A stretch of DNA of 58,768 bases from Candidatus Scybalomonas excrementigallinarum (GCA_018710905.1 DVIZ01000116.1:1-58768); one strand, 5' to 3'. Positions 37,366 to 47,749 are shown, counted from the stretch's first letter. Notes: generated from the letters alone by a model not told the origin. Program-made: numbers and translations.

Positions 37366-39027
37366 ATGAGGAAATCAATAAAAAGACTTATGGCATGTTC
37401 TCTTGCAGGAATTATGGCAGTGTCTATGATAGGATGTGGAGGAAAAGGAAGTAGCGAGAAAGCAAATGTATCTGGTCTTGATGAAAATGGAAAAGTAAAG
37501 GAAATTAGTTTTCCATTAAAAGAACAACAAGAATTATCTTTTATTACATGGGCAAGTTCAGATTCTACACAAAATCCAAATGAACGTGTTATTTTCCAAA
37601 GGCTTCAAGAGAAAACAAATGTGAAAATCAAATGGACTTGTTATGTACAAGATCAGTTTGCGGATAAGAAAAATTTAGCATTAGCTCAAGCCAAAAATTT
37701 ACCAGATGGTTTATTTAATGCAGATATGTCAGACTATGATTTACTTCGTTATGCGAAACAAGGAGTGATTATTCCATTAGAGCAATTAATTGATAACTAT
37801 ATGCCGAATTTAAAGAAAGTTCTTGACGAAAATCCCGAATATCGTACTTTAATTACAGCGGATGATGGACATATTTATGGCTTCCCTTGGATTGAACAGT
37901 TAGGTTCTGGTAAGGAAGCAATCCAATCGGTTGGAAGTATGCCATTTATTAATAAAAAATGGTTAGATGAGCTTGAACTTGATGTTCCAAAGACAACAGA
38001 AGAGTTAGAACAAGCATTAATTGCTTTTAAAGAAAATGATATGGCTGGTAATGGTCAAACAATTCCTATGTCTTTTATATTGAACGATGGAAATGAGGAT
38101 ATTGGAACACTTTTAGGCGCATTTGGTGAAGGATATGGCGATATTCCAGAACATCTTTCCGTTAGCAATGATAAAAAGGTTGTATATACAGCTGCACAAG
38201 AAGGTTATAAAGAAGGTTTGAAGTGGTTGAATCAATTATCAAAGGAAGGATTAATTGATCCAGAAGTTTATACGCAAGATTGGTCTACTTATGTATCCAA
38301 AGGAAAGGCAGGTCGTTATGGGCTTTGCTTTACATGGGATTGTGCAAATATTGTTCCAGATATGGAAGATTACGTACCACTTCCAGCATTAACTGGTCCA
38401 GAAGGAACAAAAAATGTTCCAAGAGCAAAAGGAAGTGATACAAGTGGTTTAGGAAGAGGTAGAGCCGTTTTAACAAGTAACTGTAAGGATACAGCGTTAG
38501 CGGCAGCTTGGATTGATCAAATGTATGAACCACAACAGTCTGCTCAGAATAACTGGGGAACTTATGGAGAAGAAGGAAAAGCAAATATTTTTGAAATGAC
38601 AGAAGATGGTATGTTAAAACATCTTGATTTAAATGGGGAATCTCCAGTTGAAGTCCGTAATGCACAATGTGTAGCAGGACCTTTAGCCGTATTAGATAGC
38701 TATTATGATAAGTATGTAACTTGTCCAGATGATGCACAATATCGTCTTGATTGGATTAAAAACATTTATGTGTCAGATATGAATCAAGAATATGTATATC
38801 CAAATATTTTTATGAGCCAAGAAGATTTGGATAAAATTACACCATATACAACGGATCTTAATAAATATGTGAAACAGATGAAAGCCGATTTTATTATGAA
38901 TGGAAAAATAGATGAAACATGGGATGCCTATCTTAAAAAGTTAGAAGGTTATGGTTTATCAAATTATCTCGAAATTATGCAGAAAAATTTAGAGCATTAT
39001 TTTAAAAGTTTAGAAGAGACAAAATAA
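37366..39027 (+). CDS. Sugar-binding lipoprotein of the ABC importer
   Basis: A 553-residue extracellular solute-binding protein. The N-terminus has a basic start, a hydrophobic stretch and a lipobox SMIGC with the lipidated Cys24. The mature part is a large family 1-type binding protein with many aromatic residues, typical of LplA/YtcQ-type proteins for oligosaccharides. Placement with a GH32 enzyme and fructokinase suggests fructo-oligosaccharides or sucrose as ligand. Confidence 0.9.
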   Translation: MRKSIKRLMACSLAGIMAVSMIGCGGKGSSEKANVSGLDENGKVKEISFPLKEQQELSFITWASSDSTQNPNERVIFQRLQEKTNVKIKWTCYVQDQFADKKNLALAQAKNLPDGLFNADMSDYDLLRYAKQGVIIPLEQLIDNYMPNLKKVLDENPEYRTLITADDGHIYGFPWIEQLGSGKEAIQSVGSMPFINKKWLDELELDVPKTTEELEQALIAFKENDMAGNGQTIPMSFILNDGNEDIGTLLGAFGEGYGDIPEHLSVSNDKKVVYTAAQEGYKEGLKWLNQLSKEGLIDPEVYTQDWSTYVSKGKAGRYGLCFTWDCANIVPDMEDYVPLPALTGPEGTKNVPRAKGSDTSGLGRGRAVLTSNCKDTALAAAWIDQMYEPQQSAQNNWGTYGEEGKANIFEMTEDGMLKHLDLNGESPVEVRNAQCVAGPLAVLDSYYDKYVTCPDDAQYRLDWIKNIYVSDMNQEYVYPNIFMSQEDLDKITPYTTDLNKYVKQMKADFIMNGKIDETWDAYLKKLEGYGLSNYLEIMQKNLEHYFKSLEETK

Positions 39028-39043
39028 AAATTAAATTTGCTTG

Positions 39044-39076
39044 GGGCTGGTACAAAAGATAGTTTTGTAACAGCCC
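39044..39076 (+). promoter_or_regulatory. Intra-operon stem-loop between binding protein and GH32 gene
   Basis: GGGCTG and TACAAAA (39044-39057) pair with TTTTGTA and CAGCCC (39063-39076). A-rich rather than T-rich sequence follows, so it more likely stabilises the abundant binding-protein mRNA than terminates. Confidence 0.5.
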
Positions 39077-39144
39077 TAAAAAAATAATAAAACGATAAGA
39101 AATGAGAGAAAATACAACATTGATTCCAGAAGGGAGTTCATAAA

Positions 39145-40629
39145 ATGAAACAAGAATCTAAGATTTATACTTTGGAAAAAGCAAGAGAGTATGAAAAAGA
39201 AAAATTAAATAAGATACCAGAGAAAACAAGACCAGTTTTTCACATTAGTTCTCCAATTGGCTGGATTAATGATCCAAATGGCTTTTCTGAATATCAAGGA
39301 GAGTATCATTTATTTTATCAGTACCATCCATATAGTACGGTTTGGGGACCAATGCACTGGGGACATAGTAAAACGAAAGATTTTATTAAATGGGAGCAGT
39401 TACCAGTGGCACTTGCACCAGATCAATCTTATGATGGTCAAGGTTGTTTTTCAGGAAGTGCAGTGGAGTATCATGGAAAACATATTTTAATGTATACAAG
39501 TGTAGAGGAAACACAGTTAGACAATGGTGAGAAGAAAGTTAGACAAAGACAATGTATTGCAGTAGGTGATGGAGAAAATTATAAAAAGGTGAAAGAAAAC
39601 CCTGTAATTACAGCACATATGCTACCAGAAGGAAGTAGCCTTGTTGATTTTCGTGATCCAAAAATGTGGATAGAAGATAATAAATTTTATACAGTGGTAG
39701 GAAGTAGACATCAAGATACAAGTGGTCAAATTGCGTTATTCTCTTCAAAAGATGCTATTCATTGGGAATTTGAAACTATTTTAGAACGATGCAAAAATGA
39801 ATATGGCTCTATGTGGGAATGTCCAGATTTCTTCCCACTTGGAGAAAAATATATTTTAATTGCCTCACCTCAAAATATGATAGCACAAGGATTAGAATTC
39901 CATAATGGAAATAATAGTATGTGGATCATAGGCAGTTATGATAAACAAGAGAAGCGATTTGAAAGAGAATCCATAAAAGCCATTGATTATGGGTTAGATT
40001 TTTATGCACCTCAAACAATGGAAACAAGTGATGGAAGAAGAGTTATGATTGGATGGATGCAATCATGGGATAATTATATGACACCGCCAGATTTTCAATG
40101 GTCAGGAATGATGACAATACCAAGAGAAATTACGATAAGAGATGGAAAATTATATCAATTTCCAGTAAAGGAATTAGAGAACTATCATACAAATGAAATA
40201 GAACTTTCTTCTATTATGATTGAAAATGAAACAAAAACTTTTGAATCCATAAAAGGAAGAGTTGTTGACTTATCAGTGGAAATTGAAGAAGGAGATTATG
40301 AACAATTTTCCATCCAAATAGCAAAAAATGAAAAGTTTTATACAGAGATTTGCTATGAGCCAAACAAACAACAATTAATGATTGATCGTACCTATTCAGG
40401 GATTGACCGCGATATCTTATGTACGCGTTTGGCAAAAGTAGAAAGCGATAATGGAAAAATAAAACTTCGTATTTTACTCGATCGTTATTCTGTGGAAGTG
40501 TTTGTAAATGATGGAGAATTAGCTATGACAAATTTAATCTATACGACACAGGAAGCAGAAGAAATTACTTTCACAAGTAAGGGAAAAGTAATAGCCAATA
40601 TAATAAAATGTGATGTGGAAGTTAAGTAG
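39145..40629 (+). CDS. GH32 beta-fructosidase (sucrose/fructan hydrolase)
   Basis: A 494-residue GH32 enzyme: WINDPNG (40-46) with the nucleophile Asp43, RDP (170-172) and ECP with the acid/base Glu225, followed by a C-terminal beta-sandwich. It releases fructose from sucrose, inulin-type oligosaccharides or sucrose-6-phosphate. There is no signal peptide, so it acts in the cytoplasm on imported sugar; import by an ABC system rather than a PTS means the substrate is probably unphosphorylated. Its product would feed the fructokinase encoded by the divergent operon. Confidence 0.93.
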   Translation: MKQESKIYTLEKAREYEKEKLNKIPEKTRPVFHISSPIGWINDPNGFSEYQGEYHLFYQYHPYSTVWGPMHWGHSKTKDFIKWEQLPVALAPDQSYDGQGCFSGSAVEYHGKHILMYTSVEETQLDNGEKKVRQRQCIAVGDGENYKKVKENPVITAHMLPEGSSLVDFRDPKMWIEDNKFYTVVGSRHQDTSGQIALFSSKDAIHWEFETILERCKNEYGSMWECPDFFPLGEKYILIASPQNMIAQGLEFHNGNNSMWIIGSYDKQEKRFERESIKAIDYGLDFYAPQTMETSDGRRVMIGWMQSWDNYMTPPDFQWSGMMTIPREITIRDGKLYQFPVKELENYHTNEIELSSIMIENETKTFESIKGRVVDLSVEIEEGDYEQFSIQIAKNEKFYTEICYEPNKQQLMIDRTYSGIDRDILCTRLAKVESDNGKIKLRILLDRYSVEVFVNDGELAMTNLIYTTQEAEEITFTSKGKVIANIIKCDVEVK

Positions 40630-40657
40630 ATTAGTGGTATTTCCTAACTACATAGAT

Positions 40658-40704
40658 AAAAAACAGTTTCTAATTGGAAGAAAGTCCATAGGAACTGTTT
40701 TTTA
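40658..40704 (+). terminator. Terminator of the fructan operon
   Basis: AAAAACAGTTTC near 40,659-40,670 pairs with GGAACTGTTTTTT at 40,691-40,703, the right arm providing the U-run. Confidence 0.75.
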
Positions 40705-40840
40705 GTTTACGCAGAGTCAACCAGTCAAGTAGCGAGTTTAGAAAAAGGAAAACGAAGTTTTAAATTTTTTTAAATGGAGATATTTAACGACCGACAGGAA
40801 ACATAAGAAATTCGTGAAACTTGTTTCTTATTGTTTTTGG

Positions 40841-41340
<500 letters not shown>

Positions 41341-41403
41341 TAAAGAAGTAGAATGAAAGATAATTTTTAAAATTACGATTATAAAATAGTAAATATAAAA
41401 TAT

Positions 41404-41967
41404 GTGACTTTAAGAAACGGAGGACTATTTCATGAGAAAGAATTTTGGGGCAAAAACTTTTTTATTGCAACCTATGACGAAGCAGGAAATCCTGATGCTA
41501 TGAACGCAACTTGGGGAGGAATTTGTGATTATAAAAAAATTGCGGTGTGTCTGAGCCCAGAGCATAAGACAGTAAAAAATATTTTAGCAAAAAAAGCATT
41601 TACCGTTAGCATGGCGGATGAAAAACATGTAATAGAGTCTAATTATGTGGGAATGGTATCTGCAAATATCGTACCAGATAAATTAGAAAGGGCAGGATTC
41701 CATACGATAAAGAGTGAAAATGTAGATGCACCAATCATTGAAGAGTTACCACTTATACTAGAGTGCAAGTTGGAGAGTTATGACGAGAAAACCGATATTA
41801 TGATTGCGGAGATTATCAATGTGAGTGCCGATGAATCAATTCTTATGGATGGAAAGATTGATCCAGCGAAGCTAAGTCCAATTACATTGGAGCCGGTAAA
41901 CAGTGCGTATTTAAAATTAGGTGAAAAAGTTGGGAATGCTTTTAAGGATGGTACAAGATTAAAATAA
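41404..41967 (+). pseudogene. Flavin reductase (flavoredoxin-like) with N-terminal frameshift
   Basis: From about codon 20 the sequence is a good flavoredoxin-type FMN-binding protein (IATYDEAGNPDAMNATWGGI, EHKTVKNI, FTVSMA, VNSAYLKLGEKVGNAFKDG). The natural start is probably the ATG at 41432, 7 bases after CGGAGGA, reading MRKNFGAKT as in the family, but that frame does not continue into the body. Roughly 25 bases seem to be missing between the two parts. A GTG at 41404 is in the body's frame without a ribosome site, so little or no protein is expected. Confidence 0.65.
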
Positions 41968-41986
41968 AAAGTGGAACTATGGAAAA

Positions 41987-42021
41987 TAGCAGGTAATGGA
42001 TATGGTTACCTGTTATTTTTA
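41987..42021 (+). terminator. Terminator after the flavoredoxin-like gene
   Basis: CAGGTAA (41990-41996) pairs with TTACCTG (42006-42012), with extra A-T pairs outside, followed by TTATTTTTA. The rest of 41,968-42,279 shows no gene. Confidence 0.75.
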
Positions 42022-42279
42022 TGTGAAACAATTCGTTAATTAGTAGAGCTCTAGGATAGATTTAATGATTAAAAACTATTAGAAACAATATACCAAAATA
42101 GTACAATTTTATAAAAAATATTGGAAATATGGGTAATCTTATTATACAATGATAGTCAGGCTAAATAATAATGTAGATGCTCAAAAAGAATGAGATATTT
42201 CTTGTTGTTGGCTATCATGAAAAGAAGGCTCTTTAAAAGGATAGATAAGAAAAAGTAAAAGTAAAAGGAGTAAGAGAGG

Positions 42280-43065
42280 ATGTTAAAGAAATTCATTCAA
42301 ATTTTTCCAGTGTTTTCAGGGATATGTTTTGGTTCTGCTGGAATTTTTGTAAGAGAATTAAGTGCTAGGGGGATGGATAGTTATACGGTTGTATCATCAA
42401 GAACTTATGTGGCCATTATTATTTTAGCAATTGGAATGTTGCTTTTTAATAAGGAACTATTTCGAGTTCGATTAAAAGATGTATGGGTATTTATCTGTTC
42501 TGGAATTCTTGGAACGTTAGGAGTAAACCTTTGTTATAATATGGCCATTGAAGAGTTGACGTTATCATTATCTGCGGTACTTCTTACGATTGCACCTGTT
42601 TTTGTTGTGTTTTTTGCGGCTGTATTTTATGCATTATATAGTCTATTTAGTAAAATTGCGATGCAAAAAGGCTATCAAGCATTTACGATTACTTTTTATA
42701 GTATGTTAGCCATTGGAATTGCTCTATTACCATTTACAGATTGGAGAAGTTTGATAGGGATTGTGAAAGACGATCCGATTACAATGTCAGGTTTTATGAT
42801 TTTACATTCCCTATTTACATCTGTATTTCCATATACCTGTTATACGGTGGCGTTAAATTATATGGAAGCTGGAAAAGCCTCTATTTTATGTTCTTGCGAA
42901 CCAGTAGCGGCCACATTTTTTGGAGTCTTTTTCTTTGGAGAAGTTCCGACGGTATTAGCCTTAGTTGGTTTGGCGGTTACTTTGATAGCATTAGGGGCAC
43001 TTAGTTTAGATAAAGGGAAAATTGAAGATAAGAGTAGAGAGACAAAAGAGTGTATCAGTCAGTAA
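42280..43065 (+). CDS. EamA-family (DMT) transporter with an internal deletion
   Basis: A 261-residue multi-helix protein of the EamA drug/metabolite transporter family (GSAGIFVRELSARGMDSYTV, then NLCYNMAIEELTLSLSAVLLTIAPVFVV, then EPVAATFFGVFFFGE). Intact relatives have about 295 residues and ten helices. Here the text jumps at residues 112-116 from the end of helix 4 (FVVFFAA) straight into VFYALYSLFSKIA, which normally follows about 35-40 residues later, so helix 5 and its flanks appear lost in frame. The protein may be inactive. AAAGGAG precedes the ATG. Confidence 0.75.
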   Translation: MLKKFIQIFPVFSGICFGSAGIFVRELSARGMDSYTVVSSRTYVAIIILAIGMLLFNKELFRVRLKDVWVFICSGILGTLGVNLCYNMAIEELTLSLSAVLLTIAPVFVVFFAAVFYALYSLFSKIAMQKGYQAFTITFYSMLAIGIALLPFTDWRSLIGIVKDDPITMSGFMILHSLFTSVFPYTCYTVALNYMEAGKASILCSCEPVAATFFGVFFFGEVPTVLALVGLAVTLIALGALSLDKGKIEDKSRETKECISQ

Positions 43066-43083
43066 TGACGGGTACACTTTTTT
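43049..43083 (+). terminator. Terminator overlapping the EamA stop codon
   Basis: AGTGTA (43049-43054) pairs with TACACT (43073-43078) around an inner GTCA/TGAC stem, followed by TTTTT. Confidence 0.68.
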
Positions 43084-43272
43084 CCATTAGAAGCCACCAA
43101 TGAATGTGAAAAATTCGTGTGACATGTTTCTTATCGTCTATGAGAAAAAATCATTATGTTCTGTAAAAAAATTTAGGTTTGCAAGATAAATTATTTTCTT
43201 TAAAATAATAGTAAGAGGAATTAATTCTGTAAAATAATATTTAAGTGATAAGAAAATACATAGGAGGCAGAT

Positions 43273-44931
43273 ATGCATTGGAAACATTTATTTAAAAAAC
43301 ATATTCTTGAGAGAGGGTATGATTATTTTTTAGAAGGAGAAGTAGAAGGGGTAAAAAGAAAAAATGATGGGATAACAGCGACAGTTTGGGGTTCAGAAGA
43401 ATATGAAGTAGAAATTAATTTTAATGGAGATGAAGTTGAGGATATGTATTGTTCTTGTCCATATGCAGAATCAGGGGAATATTGTAAACATATGGCAGCA
43501 GTTTTGTTTGAATGGGAAGAAAAAAAGGAAGAAGAAATAATAGATGTAGTAAATAGAACAAAAGAAGAGGTAGAACATATTGTTGGACAAGCAAAGGAAG
43601 AGATTGTGAAAGGGTTCCTTGTTCGTATTTTACAAGAGGATGAGAGAAATTTCTTACGTTTTAAAGCTTTGGTAAACGATGAAATTTCGAAAGGAGATAT
43701 AGAGAGGTATAAAAAGCAAGTGGATTCTATTGTGGATCGCTATCTTGGATATGATGATTTTATTTCTTATCGTCAAGCAAATGACTTTGTCATGGAAATA
43801 AAAGATTTGATAGATGAAGAAGTTCAAAGAATGTTAGAACAAGGGCACTATATGGAGACATTTGAACTGACAAATTACATTTTTAGTTGTATGGGAGAGG
43901 TAGACATAGATGATTCAGATGGAGGAATTGGAATGATTCTATCTCATTGTATAGAAATTTGGTGTAAACTATTGGAGAATACCGATGCTTGTGTAGAGGA
44001 AGTGATGTTTCAATGGTTTATTACACATTTTGATGGAACGCTTATGGACTATATGGAAGAGTATATAGCAGAAATTTTGATGGACTATTTTAAAGAGAAG
44101 AAATATATGGAAAGCAAGTTAGAATTTACAGAAAGAAAAGTTCAAGAAGCGAAAAGAAATACGGATAGTTGGAGTGCAAAGTATTATGTTGGAGCTTGGG
44201 CAATGAGGCACCTAATGGTTATGGAAGAGATGGAAAAAAGTTGGGAAGAGATAGAACAATATTGTAGAGGTAATTGGGAGAATGATCGAATAAGAGAATA
44301 TTTTATTTCTAAATGTATAGAACAAAAACAGTATAATGAGGCAATCAAAGCTTTAGAAGAAAGTATTCAATTAGATACGAATATGCCTGGTTTCGTGAGC
44401 AGTTTTAGTAATCAATTAAAAGAAGTGTATAAAATGATAGGGGATGAAATAGCATATAAAGAACAATTATGGAAACTTGTAATAGAAGACGATGCAGGTA
44501 ATATAGAACAATATCGAGAATTAAAGAAGCTATATTCCAAACAAGAATGGATAGATGTAAGAGAAAAGATTTTTACACTACTCCCTAAAAATGTAAATAG
44601 AGAGGAGATATATCAAGAAGAACAGTTATATGATAGGCTCTTAAAATGTGTACAAACATCGTATGGTCTTTTTATACTTCAAAAATACGAAAAGATTTTA
44701 GCGAAGGAGTATCCGAAAGAAGTTCTTCAAAAGTACACAGAGGAACTGAATGAGATGGCAAAATATACTGCGGATCGAAAGAGATATCAAGAGTGGGTAT
44801 TGATTCTTAAACGAATGCTAAAAATAAAAGGCGGAAAAGAAACAGTAAATGAAATAGTTGAAAATTGGAGAGTATTATATAAAAATAGAAGAGCGATGAT
44901 GGAGGAATTAAATCGTCTTTATGAAAAATAA
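43273..44931 (+). CDS. SWIM zinc-finger protein
   Basis: A 552-residue protein with a SWIM zinc finger at residues 60-73 (C60-x-C62, then C71-x-H73), preceded by the usual WKHLF...GYDYFLEGEV and VWGSEEYEVEI strands. The other 450 residues are acidic and helical, possibly repeat-like, with no catalytic motif. SWIM proteins bind DNA or partner proteins, and some are encoded with SNF2 helicases, but there is no helicase here. AGGAGG precedes the ATG. A decayed partial copy lies at about 47.75 kb on the far side of two minus-strand genes. Confidence 0.85.
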   Translation: MHWKHLFKKHILERGYDYFLEGEVEGVKRKNDGITATVWGSEEYEVEINFNGDEVEDMYCSCPYAESGEYCKHMAAVLFEWEEKKEEEIIDVVNRTKEEVEHIVGQAKEEIVKGFLVRILQEDERNFLRFKALVNDEISKGDIERYKKQVDSIVDRYLGYDDFISYRQANDFVMEIKDLIDEEVQRMLEQGHYMETFELTNYIFSCMGEVDIDDSDGGIGMILSHCIEIWCKLLENTDACVEEVMFQWFITHFDGTLMDYMEEYIAEILMDYFKEKKYMESKLEFTERKVQEAKRNTDSWSAKYYVGAWAMRHLMVMEEMEKSWEEIEQYCRGNWENDRIREYFISKCIEQKQYNEAIKALEESIQLDTNMPGFVSSFSNQLKEVYKMIGDEIAYKEQLWKLVIEDDAGNIEQYRELKKLYSKQEWIDVREKIFTLLPKNVNREEIYQEEQLYDRLLKCVQTSYGLFILQKYEKILAKEYPKEVLQKYTEELNEMAKYTADRKRYQEWVLILKRMLKIKGGKETVNEIVENWRVLYKNRRAMMEELNRLYEK

Positions 44932-45002
44932 TTCGGAGAGAAAAAATGTCACTATAGGAAGAAATAAAATTTTAAGATAAGTAGTGAAAATTATAAAAAA
45001 TA

Positions 45003-45028
45003 CGGAAACAATGCAGGCATCGTTTCCG
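45003..45028. terminator. Hairpin between SWIM and Abi genes
   Basis: CGGAAACAATGC (45003-45014) pairs with GCATCGTTTCCG (45017-45028) with one mismatch. Runs of A and T flank it, so it can terminate both convergent genes. Confidence 0.65.
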
Positions 45029-45096
45029 CAGAAAAAATCTATGTTTTTTTGTTCTTCTCAATTATTATATGCCATGAAAGTAAAAAAAGTCAAGGA

Positions 45097-46041
45097 TTAT
45101 TTGCGATATTTATTACAAAAATAATTAATAACTTTGGATACAAAATGATAACTTTCAGTAATGACATTGTTTTTGGTAAAATATTCTTTATTTCTCGGCA
45201 TGCGTTCATTGAATAACTTAGTAAGTTGATCAATACCAGATCGCTTTATTCCTGTACTTTTGACTAGTTTAAGATATACAAAAACTAAAACAACAAAATC
45301 ATGTATGACAGGATTTGACATCCACTTATTCCTACTATTTTTTGAAATGTTTTTTATTTTGGATAGTTCCAGTTGGATTCCCTTTGTTTGATGGATTGAT
45401 ACGTGATAAGGAGCTTTTAAGGTATTTAAAAGGCAATTGTTATGGGCGGCAGCATTTCGTAGAAATTTAATTGACCAAAGATAGCTGCTGAAATCAGAAT
45501 CTTTTGATGGATATTTAGAGTAATATAGTTGATATAATTCAATAAATTCTCCAAAGGACATAATTTCAACAATTTCCCATAATGCATAAGGTTCTTCTTT
45601 TAACTTATGTTTTTGAATTAAATCACTTGCTGCAGATTTACCAATTTTATCAGTAAGAGATTTTTAACGATTGTAATCAACTGATAAATATTGGGATACA
45701 ATGGAATATCCATCTTCAATATCATTTCGACTTAAATCATAAAGTAACTGAGTTTTTAGGGCATGTTCAATATCTAAAGCAATAGATAGTATAAGTTTTC
45801 GAAGATGCATATCCAAAGTTGAAAGTTCTTGTAAATAAGCAAAATCTAAATTAATATACTGCCCCTTTTTATCTGTAGCAGTATACTTATCATAATTTTT
45901 GGCATAACATTTTAGTTTGAAATAGTAATTGTTATATTTTAGAAAGGAATGAGCGGCTTTAATATCTGTAAACTGAAAGGTAATACCTTTTTTTTGCATA
46001 TCAAGAATTTGTTCTTCTATAGTAAGTTTTTTTCTGTACAT
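45097..46041 (-). pseudogene. Abi_2 (AbiD/AbiF-like) abortive-infection gene with an internal stop
   Basis: Two frames, 45664-46041 and 45097-45561, are in the same reading phase and together form one Abi_2-type protein of about 314 residues: MYRKKLTIEEQI and KAAHSFLKYNNYYFKLKCYA at the start, and LWEIVEIMSFGEFIELYQLYY and FLRNAAAHNNCLLN, the RN-X-AAAHN motif of the family, at the end. One TAA (45664-45666) separates them, between DYNR and KSLTDKIGK. Known AbiD/F proteins kill or stall phage-infected lactococci. With the stop the product is probably dead unless read through or re-initiated at the ATG at 45561. Confidence 0.8.
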
Positions 46042-46100
46042 ATTAACTCCTAAATATCATAATAAAGTGTTTCGGGTAAATTTAAGATTTAAATATGATT

Positions 46101-47510
46101 TTATAAATTTTTATAAGCTATGATACAAGTAGAGTCGATATTTTTTAATTTCCAGCCAGACTCTAAAAATGTTTTTGCAGTTCCAGTTTCTTGTTCCCAG
46201 TTTATTAGTGTTACAGCTAAATGGCAATTATTCGAAGGGAGACTTTCTTTGATAATATCAAAGGAATCTAGAAAAATTTTTAAATAATCTAGATTGGATG
46301 TAGTAATGTCTTGAATATAGAGAATAGAGGATTCATATGAAAGTGAATCTGGCATATTTAGTTCGTTTAGTATTTCTACTTTTATTCCTTCATTATCATT
46401 AGCAATAGCATTGTAGACAGCAAATATATCTTCAGAAATACTGTCACATAAATCACTAATAGAACAATAAGTCTGTTTTTTAGTATTGATATAAAATTCA
46501 GTCTGAGAAGGAATAATAATTCCTTCCTTTAATTGAACAACTGGTTCAAAATTATCAACTGAATCATTATAGTGGTATAATTGTGATGAAATAAACCAAA
46601 GATAAACACCATTTGAGTTACGAAAATAACTGTTTGTAGATATTTCTAGGCCATTTTTTTCAAGTAAATTTAGATTTTCTTTATATTCTCTCATTTCTTT
46701 TTCACACATAATTTTATCACCTTTTAAATAGTATGCTCTTTGTTTTGGAGGAACATAGATAATATTCATAAATAGTTCTTCAACAGTTACGCTATTCTCA
46801 GAAATTAATGCTAATTCAAGTTTTTCACGTTCTTTGATATTTAAGCGAAGGCGTTCATAGATTCTATCATGTTTATTAAATAGGAGAATGTTATAGATAG
46901 AACTATCTGTATCATCTTGCATAATTCTAAGGGAATAACATTTACTTAAATATGGAAAAGTTTTAACTAATTCATCTGAGAGATATTCCCAGCGATAGGT
47001 AACAGGTTCATAGCCACGTCTTGGTTTATCTGTTAATTCAGGAATAAGCCAATTTCTACCTAGCTTTATTGCAGAACGTAATTTACCACGTCTAATCCAC
47101 TGCCTAACTGTAGTAACTGTTACACCATATTTTTGAGCATATTCTTCTACTGAAAGATATGCACATTTTACTTCTGCTAGTTGAATAAAGTTAGAAGTTT
47201 CTGCGGATATTACTTCTCCATATTCATCAAATTCTATTGAGTCAAGATGAACTAATTCCAGCACAATTCCATCAGATATCCATTTGTATTCATAATGCCA
47301 GTCACTAATTTTAATGTCTGGAAACTGCATTTTTTTTATCAAATCTAAGAATTTATATAAAATGGTTAAAATGACATTTCTCTTATTTTCAGACCATCCC
47401 TCCTCATCTGTTTCTTCACAATGTTTAATGTATAATTGTAGAGATTCTATTATATCTTCTTTGGATATTAAAAAATTGTTAATAAAATTAATTTTAGAAA
47501 ATAGGTTCAT
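46101..47510 (-). CDS. Helix-turn-helix protein of unknown function beside Abi gene
   Basis: A 469-residue protein. Residues 119-157 (LSVEEYAQKYGVTVTTVRQWIRRGKLRSAIKLGRNWLI without the last residues being certain) form a MerR/excisionase-like DNA-binding segment. The first 110 residues are acidic and helical. The final 90 residues have a GNAT-like rhythm (ESSILYIQDI, then AKTFLESGWKLKNID), but the acetyl-CoA loop is not clear. It has a near-consensus promoter and a palindrome just upstream, suggesting self-regulation. It may control the Abi gene downstream or act with it. Confidence 0.65.
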   Translation of the reverse strand: MNLFSKINFINNFLISKEDIIESLQLYIKHCEETDEEGWSENKRNVILTILYKFLDLIKKMQFPDIKISDWHYEYKWISDGIVLELVHLDSIEFDEYGEVISAETSNFIQLAEVKCAYLSVEEYAQKYGVTVTTVRQWIRRGKLRSAIKLGRNWLIPELTDKPRRGYEPVTYRWEYLSDELVKTFPYLSKCYSLRIMQDDTDSSIYNILLFNKHDRIYERLRLNIKEREKLELALISENSVTVEELFMNIIYVPPKQRAYYLKGDKIMCEKEMREYKENLNLLEKNGLEISTNSYFRNSNGVYLWFISSQLYHYNDSVDNFEPVVQLKEGIIIPSQTEFYINTKKQTYCSISDLCDSISEDIFAVYNAIANDNEGIKVEILNELNMPDSLSYESSILYIQDITTSNLDYLKIFLDSFDIIKESLPSNNCHLAVTLINWEQETGTAKTFLESGWKLKNIDSTCIIAYKNL

Positions 47511-47527
47511 GAGTACTCCTTTGAAAC

Positions 47528-47542
47528 GTATTGTAACAATAC
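47528..47542. promoter_or_regulatory. Palindromic operator before the helix-turn-helix gene
   Basis: GTATTGTAACAATAC is a perfect 15-base palindrome, 5 bases past the -10 box and 18 bases before the start codon on the minus strand. It is a natural binding site for the HTH protein itself. Confidence 0.65.
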
Positions 47543-47546
47543 ATTT

Positions 47547-47575
47547 ATTATAGATTCATAAATACAAAATGTCAA
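47547..47575 (-). promoter_or_regulatory. Promoter of the helix-turn-helix gene
   Basis: On the minus strand TTGACA (47575-47570) and TATAAT (47552-47547) are both perfect and 17 bases apart, the strongest promoter match in the window. Confidence 0.85.
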
Positions 47576-47749
47576 TAGGACGAAGTTGGATTATATATAG
47601 AAAAGAAAAAGTTACATATGAATATTAATTGGAAGTGTATTAAAAAATGACATAATAAAAATAGTTGAAGATATTAGACGATTTATGATGTGTGTACTGT
47701 GAAAATGTTGATGTAGTTTCAGCTTTATAATAGTGAAATCTTTCGTATG

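Noticed and set aside
38330-38737. 135-codon minus-strand frame, rich in Leu and His, inside the binding-protein gene
   Set aside because: Antisense shadow of a clearly real lipoprotein gene.
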